From Panagrolaimus kolymaensis (lineage: Eukaryota; Nematoda; Chromadorea; Rhabditida; Panagrolaimidae): DNA of 64,000 nt. The notes beneath the pieces are model-generated. The model was not told the DNA's origin and made no database searches. It saw only the letters and a program-made list of their open reading frames with translations. Position 1 is the stretch's first letter; each line of letters opens with the position of its first letter. The translations under genes and the position numbers were made by a program. The stretch covers positions 124,001-188,000 of the forward strand of contig JAJQJQ010000093.1 of NCBI GenBank assembly GCA_028622995.1. Direction: 5' to 3'. Below are positions 45,001 through 57,187 of this stretch, piece after piece.

Positions 45001-48000
45001 AAGCAACAAAACAAAAAAATATGTATGTGTATTATTATTTGATGAAGCAGAAATGAAAAAAAAAGAAGTTCAAAAAAACTAAACAAAAAAGTAGAGAGGG
45101 AAAAAAAGAGACCAGCAACAACGTTGTCGTCGTATACTCCTACTTACTAATCATGGCATGGCAAAGGAGTTGAGTGTGTCTACGTGTAGGTAGAAAATAA
45201 AGAGCTGTGTCATACTTTTTTAGTTTGTTGTTGCGGGTTAATAAAAAAAATAGGATTAATAAAAGTAAAAAAAGGTAAGCAAAAAGAAAGGGTTTTTTTT
45301 CTCGTTGGCTAGCTAGAGTGTTGAGTAATACTAATTCCCTTTTGCCTTATTTTAAAGTAATTATTATTATTGTGAGAAAAGCAAATTATTAAACGTTTAA
45401 ATAAGTAAGTAAGCAAGCACAAAATATACATAGAAAAAAGGTTTTGAAGTGGAGCTAGAAAAAAAGAGGGATTTGTCATCGAAAAAAAAATTGTTGTAAA
45501 ATTATGGTTCTCAGAAAGTTAGGAAAATATAGTATCTTTTTTTTTTGTAGCTTATCATTTACAATGTTTTTGCTGTTGCTGCAGGAGTGAACGTGGTTGT
45601 GGCTAATTAGAGACTACAAATGCATAAAATAAAAATAAACGTGAGAATTTTAAAAAAAGTAGTGAGAATTTTTTTTTGAAAATCACCTTAATGTTTTGTC
45701 TATCAAAGCTTGAAAATAAAAACACTTATAAAAAACGCCATTTTTTGAACTTACTTCAAAAAAGAATAAAAATCAAAAATTGGTTTAAATTACACAAAAA
45801 AAATTTAACTTCTAACTAACTTTCTTTCTTCGCTCTCTTCCCACCAATTTCGAAATCATCAAAAAATAAAAACAGTAACTACCTATTTTTTCCTTTTTTT
45901 GTCTTTTCTATCCACAAAAAAAAAACTTAAAACTAAAAGTAAGAAAAAGAAACAAAGAAATCACACGCTGTGAAAGTATTAAGTAAGTAAGGAATAAGGG
46001 AGGAAGGAGGAATGGTTACGAGGAATGACGCTGACGACGGCAACAAAAAAAAAAGACAAAAATCAATGACCACAAAAAGAGACGACAAGAAGAGACTTGT
46101 GTCCTCTAACTCCGTAAAAAAGTAAAGAATAAAGAGAAAGAAAAAAATGTGGAGAATGAACTTTCATGGAATAAAACGAAAGAAAAAAATTGAAAAAAAC
46201 TCTTTTACAAAAGTCCATAGATTATTGACTATGAAAAAGAAGAAGAAAAGTTTTCTATGTTTGAAAAAATATAATAAAAAAAATTGAGAGTAATTCAATC
46301 AAAAAAATATTGTTGTGACTCTCTCTCTTTCTATCTAGTTTCTCCAAATAATGGCAACAACCATTAAAATAAAAGCAAAGCACACGAGTGAAATAAATTT
46401 GCTTCTTTTAAAAATCCCTCAAAAAAATCATTGAAAAAAGAAAAAAACTTACATTTTATGGTTTTTTATTTCATCCATAACTCTTGTAGCAATATCACGA
46501 TGTCGAAAAATTGCTATGGCTTCATGACGAAATTGATCAAAAATAATTTCAGCTGAATCATGAGCCGCCTTTAGTTTGGCTGTGAAATCTTCTTTCGTAA
46601 AAATTCTTGGAATTTCGCCTATCCATAATTTATTTGAAGTTTTAGTTTTGCCCCAATTTAATCGATATTTATTAAATTTATTTGTATTGGATGATTTTCC
46701 AGAAAATTCATCTGATGAATAATAATGATGTATCGTGTGCATAACCGATAAAATATCAGGAAATTGAATAAATGCATAAGGTGAAGGAGATTCGGGATTT
46801 TTAACTTCTATATCTATTATAGTTGCAACCACTCCAAATCGAGCTCTAAGTGTTTCGACTATGGGTTTGCGTTCAAGATTTCGAACATATAAAGTTCGAG
46901 AAGCTGCAGGATTTGTGGGTTTTATATTTGTTAAATCTGGTATCATACTATTATGAATAATATTATTAGTATGTTGTTGATGATGAGAAGATGAAGGAGG
47001 TGGAGGCTCTATTATTGATCCATTTATTAGCACTGGAATAGCAGGAGGTGGAGGAAATGAAGTGGATGGAACATTAGTTGTCGTCGGAGCTATATGTTTT
47101 GCATAAATTCGAAAACCCTGGATATGATTTTTATTTAATTCTTCCACAAATTTATCTATCGTTGAATGAGGAGCTCTAAAAAAATGGAAAAAACTTTAAT
47201 ATTTGGACCTTTAATTTTAAAAAAACATTCGCTTGGAGACACTTTCTAGGTCTCACAATGAAAATCCATTTTAGTGATGGAAACTTACATTCTCAATAAT
47301 ACTGTAGCTCGGCGATCATCTGCTTCATCATTGACCGCATCAATACAAACATCTATTTGAGAACAATAATCTTTAGCTAAATCTTCGATAAATCTTTTTT
47401 GATCTTCTTCTGTAACTAATAAAGTTGAAGGAAGTCTATCAATTCGAACGGTATGAAATGTTGCTGTTTCACCTCCATCCAATTCTTTACTTTGCCGACG
47501 CCTAAAAAAAATAAAAAAAATAAAATATTAATAAATCAATTTAGTTATTGGGGGAAAAAATTTTTGTTTCCTAAAATTAAAACCAAAAAATTGCTAAAAT
47601 CCGAGTTTTTTTAATTTTCAAAACTTTCTTAAAAATTTAAAAATTTTTGTAGTCTAATTTTTTTCTCGAAAATAAAAATCAATAATCCAAACTTTTTAAT
47701 GAAAAAGAAATTTTAAAAAGATTTTTTTAAGAAACTCAGAGGAGTACCAATAATCAGTAAATAATCATACTGGGGCGGTAAATTTACGGTCATCATTGTT
47801 CCTCGAACTCTCACAAAGTGTATGAAACGCGAGCGCGTTACACCACTCGACAATGAAAGAAGCAAAAAAAAGTGAGAGAATTTAAAAGTCTTACAACAAC
47901 AATCAATGAATGATTTGTGGGGAAAATTGAAAAATTGCTTACATGGAAGTAAAAAGTTGATTATTATTACCGCTAAAGTTGCTATAAAAATAAATAATGA

Positions 48001-51000
48001 ATAATACACATATAAAAATAATGCTTCGAGAAAAAATATAATTTTACACGAATGAAAAAATTAAAAAAGAAATTAGAGTGAGTTGGAAGATTTTTTTTGT
48101 TCTGTGGTTTGACACTATTTTTTTTTCTATTTTTCACCGCAGAAAAATTTTTATGGTGGAATATATTTTATTTTTAACGCAGATAGATAGATAAGTAAAT
48201 AGGTAGGTAGGTTAGGTAGGGTGATCTTGCGCAAATAACAAAAAAATATATATCGAAAAAAGTGAGAAAGAGAGAAGATAGAAAAAATAAAAAGCGATGT
48301 TGGGTAGAAAAAGAGTAAAAACGAAAAATAAATAACACCACAACCCAAAAAAATATAAAAAATATATTTTTTTCAATCGATGATGGGTCAATCGATCGCG
48401 GCCCACCACACTACCTCTGTGTTGCCGCCGCTGCTGCTGCAGTCGAAAAACGCTGCTGCAACAACAACATCGAAAACTACCCGCAGCTCGCTGCTGCTGC
48501 TGTTGTTGTAGTTGCAGTTGCTGGTGCTGCCGTTGAAGAAAAAAGAAGAAAGAAGAAGAGAAGTACACGATGAACGAAAAAAAAAATAGACAACGAACGC
48601 GGAGGAGATAGATAGAAAAGCAAAAAGATGTATCTTCTCTTTTTTTTGGGTGGTGTGGTGGCAGAAAATAAATAGAGTAATAGTGTTTGGGATAAAAAAA
48701 TTTTAAGACTATATTATAAATTAAATAAAATGTTTAAAAGTTACAAATAAAGTTTTAGTTTTTGAATTTATCGACTGAAAAAAAAGAAGCTAAAAGCTGC
48801 AGTTGCTAAAATGGCTATAAAGAATGAAACATGAATCCTGTTTTATTTTTTTCATGGATATAAAAAAGAATGTATGAAAAAGAAAATAATTTATTTCCTA
48901 TTTACGTCAACTTTTTGGGAGGAGGAGAGGAGAAAAAAACTTTTTATTTAAAACTTTAAAACGCTTTTTTTTCTAAAAAAAATAAAAAAGAAGAAACTAA
49001 AAAAATGGATGTTGTTTCTGGTCGTCGTGACCCAAAAAAGAGAAGAAAAAACATGCACGTTTTTATTTTTTATTTTCGAAGAAAAAGAAGTCTTTTTTTA
49101 AAAGGATTTTAAATGGAAAAAATGGAATGGTTTAAAAAAATAAATTTAAACACCAAAAAAAAGAAAGATATAAACAGATTTTAAAAATGACTACGTTGGG
49201 TGGAAAAAAAATGGGGGATTGTTGGGATATCTTTTTTTTTTTGCAAAGTAAAAAGAATGTCCAAAAACAAGCGACGACAACGACTGGCAGCAGTTCTCTC
49301 AAACAAACAAAAAAAAAATAGTAGCTGTCGACATTTTTTTTATTGATTGCTTTTTGCCTGCTTTGGCTGCTTTTGCAACATCATCGACTGCTATTTTCCA
49401 GAGTCTAACGAAGAAGAAAAAAAGTCTAAGACTTAAAATTTTAAAGCTTTTTCTATATTTTTTAGAGTTTGTCAATAAAAAATAAATAAACTTTTAAAAC
49501 CCCTAAAAGCAGCAACCAAAAAACTTTAAGCAAAAAAACTAAAGCATTTTCAGAAACTTTCAAAACTTAAAAAATGCAGAAGAAAAAAGAAGGATTTTTA
49601 AAAGCTGTTTTACTATTATTTTTTTTTTTTTTTTTCAACGCATATTTAAAAACGCTGAAACTAAAAGAAAAAAATTTTTTCCCTCAAGCGTTTTTCTTTT
49701 TCTTAGCATCCTTAACCTTTAGAAGAAAAAAAGATGGAAGTCGTCCGGGATGGGATGAGATGAAGCGGCTGCAGTTTGTTTCAACTCTATTTTTATTTTA
49801 AAACAAACAAATAAAAGTTTTGGAAAAAAAGAGAAAAAAGCCTGCTCAATTTTTGTTTTTAATCAATGCCGAAAAATCAGAAGAAAAAAAGCGAAGGTTA
49901 AAAAGTGAAAACAAAAAAAAAATGAGAGGGAAAAAAGATTGAAATCTCGAGATGGAGGAGAAAAACGTGAAAAAAAATAACTAATAAGAAAGTAAAAAAA
50001 ATTTGAGAGAGTTGAAAATGGGAAAAACAAGATATTCCCAAAACTATGATCGAGGAACAATGATGAAAGTAACATTTTTTTGGGGAATTTTAAATTACTA
50101 TCAATTTCTTGGTGGCCAATAAAGAAAAATTTGAAAAAAAAGAAAAAGAATGTTTAGACTTACGCCGCCATATTTGAATTGCTATCATCAAAAGAAAATC
50201 GTCGATCGGAAGAAGATGTGGTGGAAGATATGGGACTAATATTGGTTAAACCTCGCCACTTATCAGGGGATTCCGTTGTTGTTGAAGCAGCGGATGAAGT
50301 TGAATGTCTACAAAAAATAAAACATGAAAAATAAGAAAATTCATGAGCAAAAAAAATGGAAGGCAATTTACAAAAAGAAAAGGGAACCAAAAAATGCGAC
50401 TATTCAAATTTGAGGTAATTAAAATTTTAAAGAATAATCTCTCCCAATGAAAACAAATATTATTATTACTAGTTTTTAAGATAAAAAATTGTAAATAACG
50501 TGAATAATTAAAGGTATTTTTAAAATTAAAATAAAAACTAAAAGCTTTTAAAATTGATCCAAAAGCAAAATTTTAGAAGAAACAAATCCTCAAAAAAAGA
50601 ATAAGGAAGTTTATTTTTCTTTTCCTCAACTCTCAACCTCAAAAAAAAAAGAAGAAAAAAGAAGAAGAAATATTTTTTTAAAAACAACAAACACGAGAGC
50701 TAGAGAAGTGGAAATGGAGGGGCTGGGTTGCTGCGTGCGATCGATTGTTAGTTAGTTAGTTGTTGGTTTTAGAAATATTATGCAATTGACAGGGTCGAGT
50801 CAATCGAATCGAATCGTCGGTCGTGACTTGTTATTATTATTTTCGTCGTCAAAAAAAAGAAGAAAGAAAAGTGTCAAAAATTTATAAAATAATAATTATT
50901 CGATTCGATGTTGTCAAACGTCAAAAAAACGTAAACGTATACAGAAAATAGAAAGGAAGAAAAAATAGATTTTTGTGCAAAAAAAAAATAAAATGAAAAA

Positions 51001-54000
51001 GGTGGAATAATTTTTTTTTGGATGAATGCAAGTCGCCTCGATTTTGACCTTGTTCAATCGGGAAGCAGCGAGGAGGAGGACAAAAAAAAATTCTTCCTCA
51101 TTTTTTTTACGTTTTTTCTTTTTTAAGGCAAAAAAATTAAAATTAAATATTTTTGAAAAAGGGAGGGAAAAAAGAAAGAAGAAAAAAATAGGATGAAAGG
51201 CAGAGGCCAAAAAAAGAAGCAGTAGCCAGTCATCGAATTGAGTCCAACACAAACAACACGACGACGACGACAAACAAGGATGAAAAAAAATAGGGACCCA
51301 AAAAAGGGGAGAAAAGAGAAGAAGAAAAAATCGTTATAGTTAGTCCCAAAATAAAAAAGAAGGATGAGAAGAGAGAGAAGTGAAGAAGAAAAAAAACGAA
51401 GAGATAAGACGAGCAACGACGGCCATCCAAAAAAAGAGAAGAGAAAAAAATAAGTGAGGGTTGTTGTTTAAAAATATATGAATATTTATTTTTAACGTGG
51501 TTGCAAAGAGCAAAGAAATATTTAAATAAACGTTTATTTTTGTTATGCGTAAAAAAAGAAAGTGGGTGAAATCGGGCGTGTGTTTGTTGATTTAAAAAAA
51601 AAATCGGAAGAAAGAAAGATGAATTTTGGTTTATAAATTTAAAAAATCATGGAGAAATATTGCCAAATCTTAGTTACTATCTCTTTTTTTTTGATATGTC
51701 GTTTAAAAATATTTTTAAACTAACAAATGCTTACTTTTTGACTTATTCTTTAAAACTATGCATCTTTATTTTTTAAGCCTCCTAATTAACATATTAATTT
51801 GAAAAATTTTTAAAAAATATATCTTACTTGTTATTATTCCATCCACTGCCAGATCCTCCTCCTCCACCGCCGCCGACTGAAGTTGTGGAAAGAGATGTGG
51901 TTGTATTAGTTTGGGTTGTGGTTGAAGTTGTTGGATCCCAATAAGTAATTGTAAAATCTGATGAAGATGATGATGATTGTTGCATATTAGATGATTCAAC
52001 TTTATTTCGAGCTGTTCGAGCGTCTCGAAAGCTAACAACATAAGAACCAGGTGAAGTTCGTTCAACTTTTAATACGCGACTAAAAAATAATAAAAAATCA
52101 ATAAAATTGGTACAATTACAAAAAATTATTAAATAAAAAAGTTTTTGTTGGGAAAGTAAAAAGTAAATATGTAAATTTTTGAAATTCATAAAAATGGATA
52201 AATAAAGATTGTCCCAAATTTTTGTGAGGAAGCAGAGACTCTCTGTCTTTGCTTTCAGATTATGTCTACCAAATAACTAATGAAAATTTAGAGAATTAAG
52301 AACTTTCGCTATGAAATAACTCAAAAATTAGCTCGATAAATTGTATCTCAAAAAACAAAAAAGTAATAAAGTCCATTCTAAACTAACTTTATTAAATCCA
52401 GACTCAAAAGCATATTAAAAAAGTCAAAAAAAGCCAAACGAAAGCTCATTATTTATTTGAAAGTCGTCTCTCATCGATAAAATCCTAATTTTTTTAAGCT
52501 CTCATTTTTCATCTCTCATCCAATGTAAATCCTGCTATAAAAAAAGTATGTATTTATAATATAAAATAAAAACTATTTATGTTTTTCACCCAAATCTTCA
52601 AATATAAAATAGATAAACAAAAACAACTAAAAATAAAATGCCTCCATTTATTCGTATATCCATGCTAATGCCTTGCAGCTTATTTTTTTCTGGACTGAAT
52701 TATTAAATCAATGTAATAATCAGTACTATATTTAGGCTAAAAGCCAATAAAAGGTGGAAGTTGAGTAATGAAGTCAATAAAAGCATGGAAATTAAAAAAG
52801 CGGAAGTCAATAAAAGAGGTGAAATAGCTCAACTTCGCGGCGGAAATAAGAGTCGTCGTGATTTTTTTTTTTCAAACGTTCGCATAATTAAATTGTAAAA
52901 AAATGTAAGTTTAAAATAATGGTAATTAAAACAAAAGGAAAAAACTCTTATTTCCGCCGCGAAGTTGAGCTATTTCACCTCTTTTATTGACTTCCGCTTT
53001 TTTAATTTCCATGCTTTTATTGACTTCATTACTCAACTTCCACCTTTTATTGGCTTTTAGCCTAAATATAGTACTGATTTCCCTTCTTTTATTGATCTCG
53101 AAGAGATATATTCCAACAAGGTGACATGTTAGAGATAACTGAAAAAAGTAGGCACAATGGGAATAATATGAATCTTTTAAAAAACATTAGTCACCAAAAA
53201 CTACAATTTTCTGTTTAGAGAATTTTTTTCTAAATTTGTTTCTCTTCGACCTCACAAGATCCCAAAAAATTTATTAATTTCAAAAACAGTTTACTCTCAA
53301 ACTCCCAGTCCCTCTTCTAAAACAATATATCCTTAAAACTAAGAATTCACTCATACCCAACTAAACTCTAATTTATTTTTAGAATTCTCAAAAAAAGTAT
53401 ATGTACATAAAAAGAAATTTATGTAAAAAAAACATAATTCAAAAAATGCCGAGGGTTTCTTTTTAATATCTAATTTTTATGCAAATTTACAACTAATTAA
53501 ATTAATTTTAAAAACATTAATTTTCAATCAAAAAAACAATTTCCCTTTCAAAAAATCAAGAAATAAAAAAAACTTTCTTTCTTTTCAAAGAGACAACACT
53601 CAGGCCTTTTCGCGATAAGAAAAAAAAGGGGACAGAAAACAAACAAACAAACGGACATATTTTTTTTGGACACATTTTTAGTCAAATCTCTAAATTTATA
53701 AAGTTTTTTTTCTGGATTTCTTTACAGATATAATCTATAGATGGTCTCTCATAAGTTTACAAAATTTCAGCTATAATTAATAAACATAAACACATGAATA
53801 AGCTAGTTGAAAAAAAAAGAGATCTTGCGCTCAGTCAAGGCAAACTCAACTTGGGCCAGCGTTCGCGCTTCGCGCTCACGCTGGCCCCAATTATTGATAT
53901 CATTTTTTCCTTTCTACTTTTTTAATTAATTTTTATTGTTGCCAAATTTGTACCTTTTTAAAATGAATGAATATTTTTTTTTGATTCTTTTGTGCTTAGT

Positions 54001-54673
54001 AAAGTTAATAAGTATAAGTATATTATTTTTTCTTTTTTAAAATGCACGTATGCAAAAAAAAAAGATACCATATTTTTGATACAAAAATTTTTGGTTTATT
54101 ACTTTTTCTTTTTCTTATTTTTGAATTCACAATTATTTATTATCTATTAAAAATAAAATTAAAAAAGCTTTCTGATTTTTCCAGTTTTTTTTTGTCACTT
54201 TCTCATGGCTATTGTTGTTTTTAAAAATGATTAATATTAATAATAATTATGTGAAAGCTTTTAAAAAACGTAAGAAATGATGCGTTGGCAAAAAAAGAAG
54301 CATGGGTCTTGAAATAGAAAAAAGTCGAAAAAGGCTAATGGAAAATATTGAATTTAAGTGATTATATATTTGGCAAATCATTTTTCAAAAAGGATAATTT
54401 CATAATTTTCAGAAAAGATATTCATAAATAGAACTTTTCTCGTAACTTGGATCCTACTACTAAATACCTAAACCCAAGCTCTATTCGCTTTTCCAATTCT
54501 GAATTTACAAAATTTTTCGCATAATTTTTGAAATTTAAACAAACAAAAAACTTTTTTTTAATATGAAGACAAACTAACCTTCCAAAATGATCCATAATTT
54601 CTCTTTCATTCCAATTTTCCGGAACACCCGTAACCAAAACATGACGGGATTCACGTGATGCATCTGACGACAT
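33026..54673 (-). CDS. SPEN/DIN-1-like transcriptional regulator (RRM + SPOC), 2883 aa
   Basis: Fourteen exons: 54673-54579, 52079-51828, 50307-50164, 47501-47289, 47175-46453, 41614-40350, 40279-38721, 38655-38473, 38400-37534, 37426-36677, 36118-35522, 35246-35073, 35015-33510, 33349-33026; every phase fits. Residues about 10-70 form RRM1 (HVLVTGVPENWNEREI, split by intron 1), about 180-262 a weak RRM2, about 326-405 RRM3 (RTLYVRNLERKPI) and about 410-500 RRM4 (KLWIGEIPRIF). The middle is low-complexity: poly-Gln, Arg/Ser, Lys/Glu coils (exons 7 and 9), poly-Ser and poly-Pro. The SPOC domain fills about 2640-2850 (IPEDILDELAKRMIQRHP, FTVF-like strands, then GTTAVHLMFSCKGTE). SPEN proteins are nuclear and recruit corepressors through SPOC; DIN-1 partners DAF-12 in C. 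elegans. Orthology is inferred from architecture and length. Confidence 0.9.
41615..46452 (-). other. Intron 5 of the SPEN-like gene
   Basis: A 4.8-kb intron between the RRM4 exon and the Gln-rich exon, with canonical GTAAGT donor and TTTTTAG acceptor. The content is simple A- and T-rich sequence. I found no coding exon, RNA gene or transposon. Confidence 0.7.
48178..48222. repeat. GATA/GGTA tetranucleotide patch
   Basis: Imperfect tetranucleotide repeat (AGATAGATAGATA followed by GGTAGGTAGG) within intron 3 of the SPEN-like gene. Confidence 0.7.
48386..48540 (-). other. GC-rich CAG/CTG island in intron 3
   Basis: Rich in GCTGCTGCTG and GTTGTTG trinucleotides, in strong contrast to the surrounding AT-rich intron, and flanked by CGATCGCGGC. 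On the minus strand it can be read as a Gln-rich stretch (LQLQQQQQQRAAG). It could be an alternative 5' exon or promoter of a short isoform, but no clear donor joins it to exon 4. Confidence 0.4.
50308..51827 (-). other. Intron 2 of the SPEN-like gene
   Basis: A 1.5-kb intron with purine-rich tracts and a TCGAATCGAATCG motif near 50800. No exon seen. Confidence 0.6.
52718..53079. repeat. Fold-back repeat with internal GTCAATAAAAG units
   Basis: Inverted arms 52718-52853 and 52944-53079, 136 bp each and matching by eye, around a 90-bp T-rich loop. The ends read AATCAGTACTATATTTAGGC. Within each arm the short unit GTCAATAAAAG or a close variant recurs three times (near AGCATGG, GAGGTG and GGTGG contexts), and one more inverted unit lies just outside at 53086-53096. 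No target duplication is evident. It is non-coding and sits in intron 1 of the SPEN-like gene. Confidence 0.85.
53851..53890. repeat. GC-rich hairpin in intron 1
   Basis: The sequence TTGGGCCAGCGT pairs with ACGCTGGCCCCAA (one extra base) over a loop TCGCGCTTCGCGCTC that can itself pair. This is by far the most GC-rich short stretch of the intron. It may be the remnant of a mobile repeat or a structured RNA element. Confidence 0.6.
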
Positions 54674-55799
54674 AATTAATTATAAGAATATAAAATAAGT
54701 ATTTTTTGCAGCTACTATAAAAAATAATACTAAGTAATTAATAATGAAATAAATGAATCGCAGAAATTAAGTAATAAATGTTAATATTATTAACATTGAA
54801 AAATAATAATACCATAAACCGAATAAAATAAAAATCCACGGCGGCACAAAAAAAATTATTTAAGTAGTTTTAAATTGAAAATAAAATGCAGCAGCGGCTG
54901 GCAAGAATCTGGCCCAAGGGAAAATATCTTTGGTATTTTCTTTCTTTTTTTTAAATAGGAACAAAAAAAGAAATATTTAAAGATGAGGTAAGTAATAAGT
55001 AATTAGAATAAAAGCAAACGACGTAGAAGAAAAAAAAAGTAAAGAAATATTTGTACTATATTTTTTTTCGTTGCTTTTATTCTTGTTTGCCTTTTCTTTT
55101 TGGAATGGAATTATTACTTAATAAATATGTATCTTCTTCTTTGGTTGGGTTTGTAGCATAATATAGAGAGAATAGAAGATCAAAAACAAAATAAATTTTT
55201 TTAAAGGGCACTAATCTATCGGGTGCTGCTGCTTCCCTGCTGCTTGCCTAGAAAATAAAAATGTACGAAGAATATTAGCAACGACAACAAACAAAAAAAA
55301 TGTGAATGTGAACGAAAAACAAATCGATAAAAATATAGGAAACGAATGAGAGAAAGAAAAAAAGATAGAAAACCGGAAAAATAAATATAAAAAATCTTTT
55401 TTTTTTGAATGTATATATATAAAAATAATCGATCGATTTAACAACAACATACACAAACGCAAGGAAGAAGAAGAAAGCGAAGGAGGAAGAAGGGGATGGA
55501 AGAGGAAAAAAAGCTGCTTGCTGTTGCTTATTTCGTCGTTGTTATTTTAATTCGAAGTGGAAGAAAAAAAATAAAATGCAGGAAGAAACTGGAACATACA
55601 TACATAAACGTAATCGGCGAAAGTGGGGGAGAGAAATAGAAATGGAGAGTTGCTAACCAACTGACTGATCAATAAAGGACGAAAAAGATGAAAGTTTGAA
55701 GAAAAAAATCATCGAAAAAAGTTTTTAAAAAAAGTTTTTATTTATTAATTCGCGCGCCAAAAAAAAGTTCACTGATATTTCAAAACAAAAATCTTCCAA
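54674..55799. other. Upstream region of the SPEN-like gene
   Basis: Promoter-proximal sequence of the minus-strand gene. AT-rich with A runs; an acceptor-like TTTTATAG about 40 bp before the start codon on the minus strand might be a trans-splice site. No other gene is seen. Confidence 0.4.
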
Positions 55800-57187
55800 A
55801 CCCGCAATTATGGTGCGACGTCACTTGCTATAATCCTAAACAGCACTTACTATAATCGAGTGAAAATTTCACTCGATTGGCGAAATGATTTTGAACGCTA
55901 ACAAAAGAAATTCAAAAATTTTAATGCTTTGGTTAAAAAACTCTAAAGATTTTTTAGCATAACTATTTTATTTTAAACGAAGAATTTTAAAGCATTTATA
56001 TTAAATTTTTGCTTTCTAAGCTGTTAATGGTTATCATTACAAAAAGTTTTTATTTTATTTATTTATATATAACTATTCGAATTTCAAAAGTAAACCTTAT
56101 ACAAAGTAAAGAATTTTGTTTTCGGGCGTAATTTTAAACTTGAGGATCTTGATCTTGATTTTCTTGAAATACTAAGTCGAGTAAAGGACCAATGAAGCGC
56201 TTCCTTTTATGTCGACGAAGCTCATCTTCATGGGTGCAAAGCTCAACTAAATTAAAAATAATATGTTGCATTGCGGGCTTGACCATAAAATGAGAAAGAT
56301 TCTTCTGAAAGGATGTAAACCTTTAGATGTTCATATTTATTATATTCAAAGAACCATGTTTGATTTTTTCGATAAAGCCTTCTGACTGTTTGCGGAATTC
56401 ATAGTGGCCTGGAAGAATATGATACGAGTTTGGAGCGAATAGTCGTTGAACTTGTGATTTCCAATTATTTATTTTTAACGTATCTTTTTCTCATTACTCA
56501 ATCGCTCGACAACCTCTTCAGAGAATTTATGATAAATCACTTCCAAAATCCAAACCTGACGATGGACATGAAGTTCTTAAAGATTATTTCAAGGCTGTGA
56601 CTGGCTGCTTTATCAAGAAAAACATTACATGGCTTTTTCTTAAAATTTAGCATTAAATGCAATTACAAATGCAAAAGAATAAGTAGTTGATGGTAAATAC
56701 AGTACAAGTCCACCAAATATGGAAACCTTCTAGGTTTCGAAAATTGCAAAGAAAATCAATAAATAAAAAGAATGCCAAATCAGCCAGCATGAATTGAATT
56801 ATAGATAAAATTGTGTGATTTTGCAGCCGCTGCTTCATTGTTGAATGTTAATTCACTGATTCGTCAACCATTAATGGGTGATTGAGTTTTAACCAACAAA
56901 AATACTTTTTTAAGAATGATTTTTTATCAAGGCCAGGAGATCAGACATGTAAATTAAAGGGCTGCATTGTTTAATAATAATATAAAAATATTGTAATATT
57001 GAAAGTTAAAAAAAATTATTTAGCAGTTTCATTGAAAAATCAAATTACTGTAAAAAAAGAATTCACTCGATTTTTCGAAATTTCACTCGTTTGGCTTTAA
57101 AAACATTTCGCCAATCGAGTGAAAATTTCACTCGATTATAGTAAGTGCTGCTTCAAATTATAGCAAGTGATGTTTACCCGCAATTAT
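55800..57187. mobile_element. Decayed transposon-like element, about 1.36 kb
   Basis: The 12-bp direct repeat ACCCGCAATTAT lies at 55800-55811 and 57176-57187 and could be a target duplication. Just inside are imperfect inverted repeats of about 70 bp (from 55818 and to 57173) with the shared parts TCACTTGCTATAAT and CAGCACTTACTATAATCGAG, followed by an internal palindrome of ATCGAGTGAAA and its complement. The interior contains coding-like fragments in several frames, for example minus-strand 56304-56134 (FMVKPAMQHIIFNLVELCTH) after an upstream block FAPNSYHILPGHYEFRKQSE, separated by frameshifts and stops. A long duplication suggests a Mutator-like origin but no transposase motif confirms it. 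Confidence 0.6.

Larger units (their letters stand above)
47502..50163 (-). other. Intron 3 of the SPEN-like gene
   Basis: A 2.7-kb intron that contains the GC-richer CAG/CTG island (48386-48540) and a (GATA)n/(GGTA)n patch. Otherwise A/T tracts. Could hold an internal promoter for a shorter isoform starting at exon 4. Confidence 0.6.
52080..54578 (-). other. Intron 1 of the SPEN-like gene
   Basis: A 2.5-kb intron splitting RRM1. It holds a fold-back repeat (52718-53079) and a GC-rich hairpin (53851-53890). The rest is A/T tracts. Confidence 0.65.
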
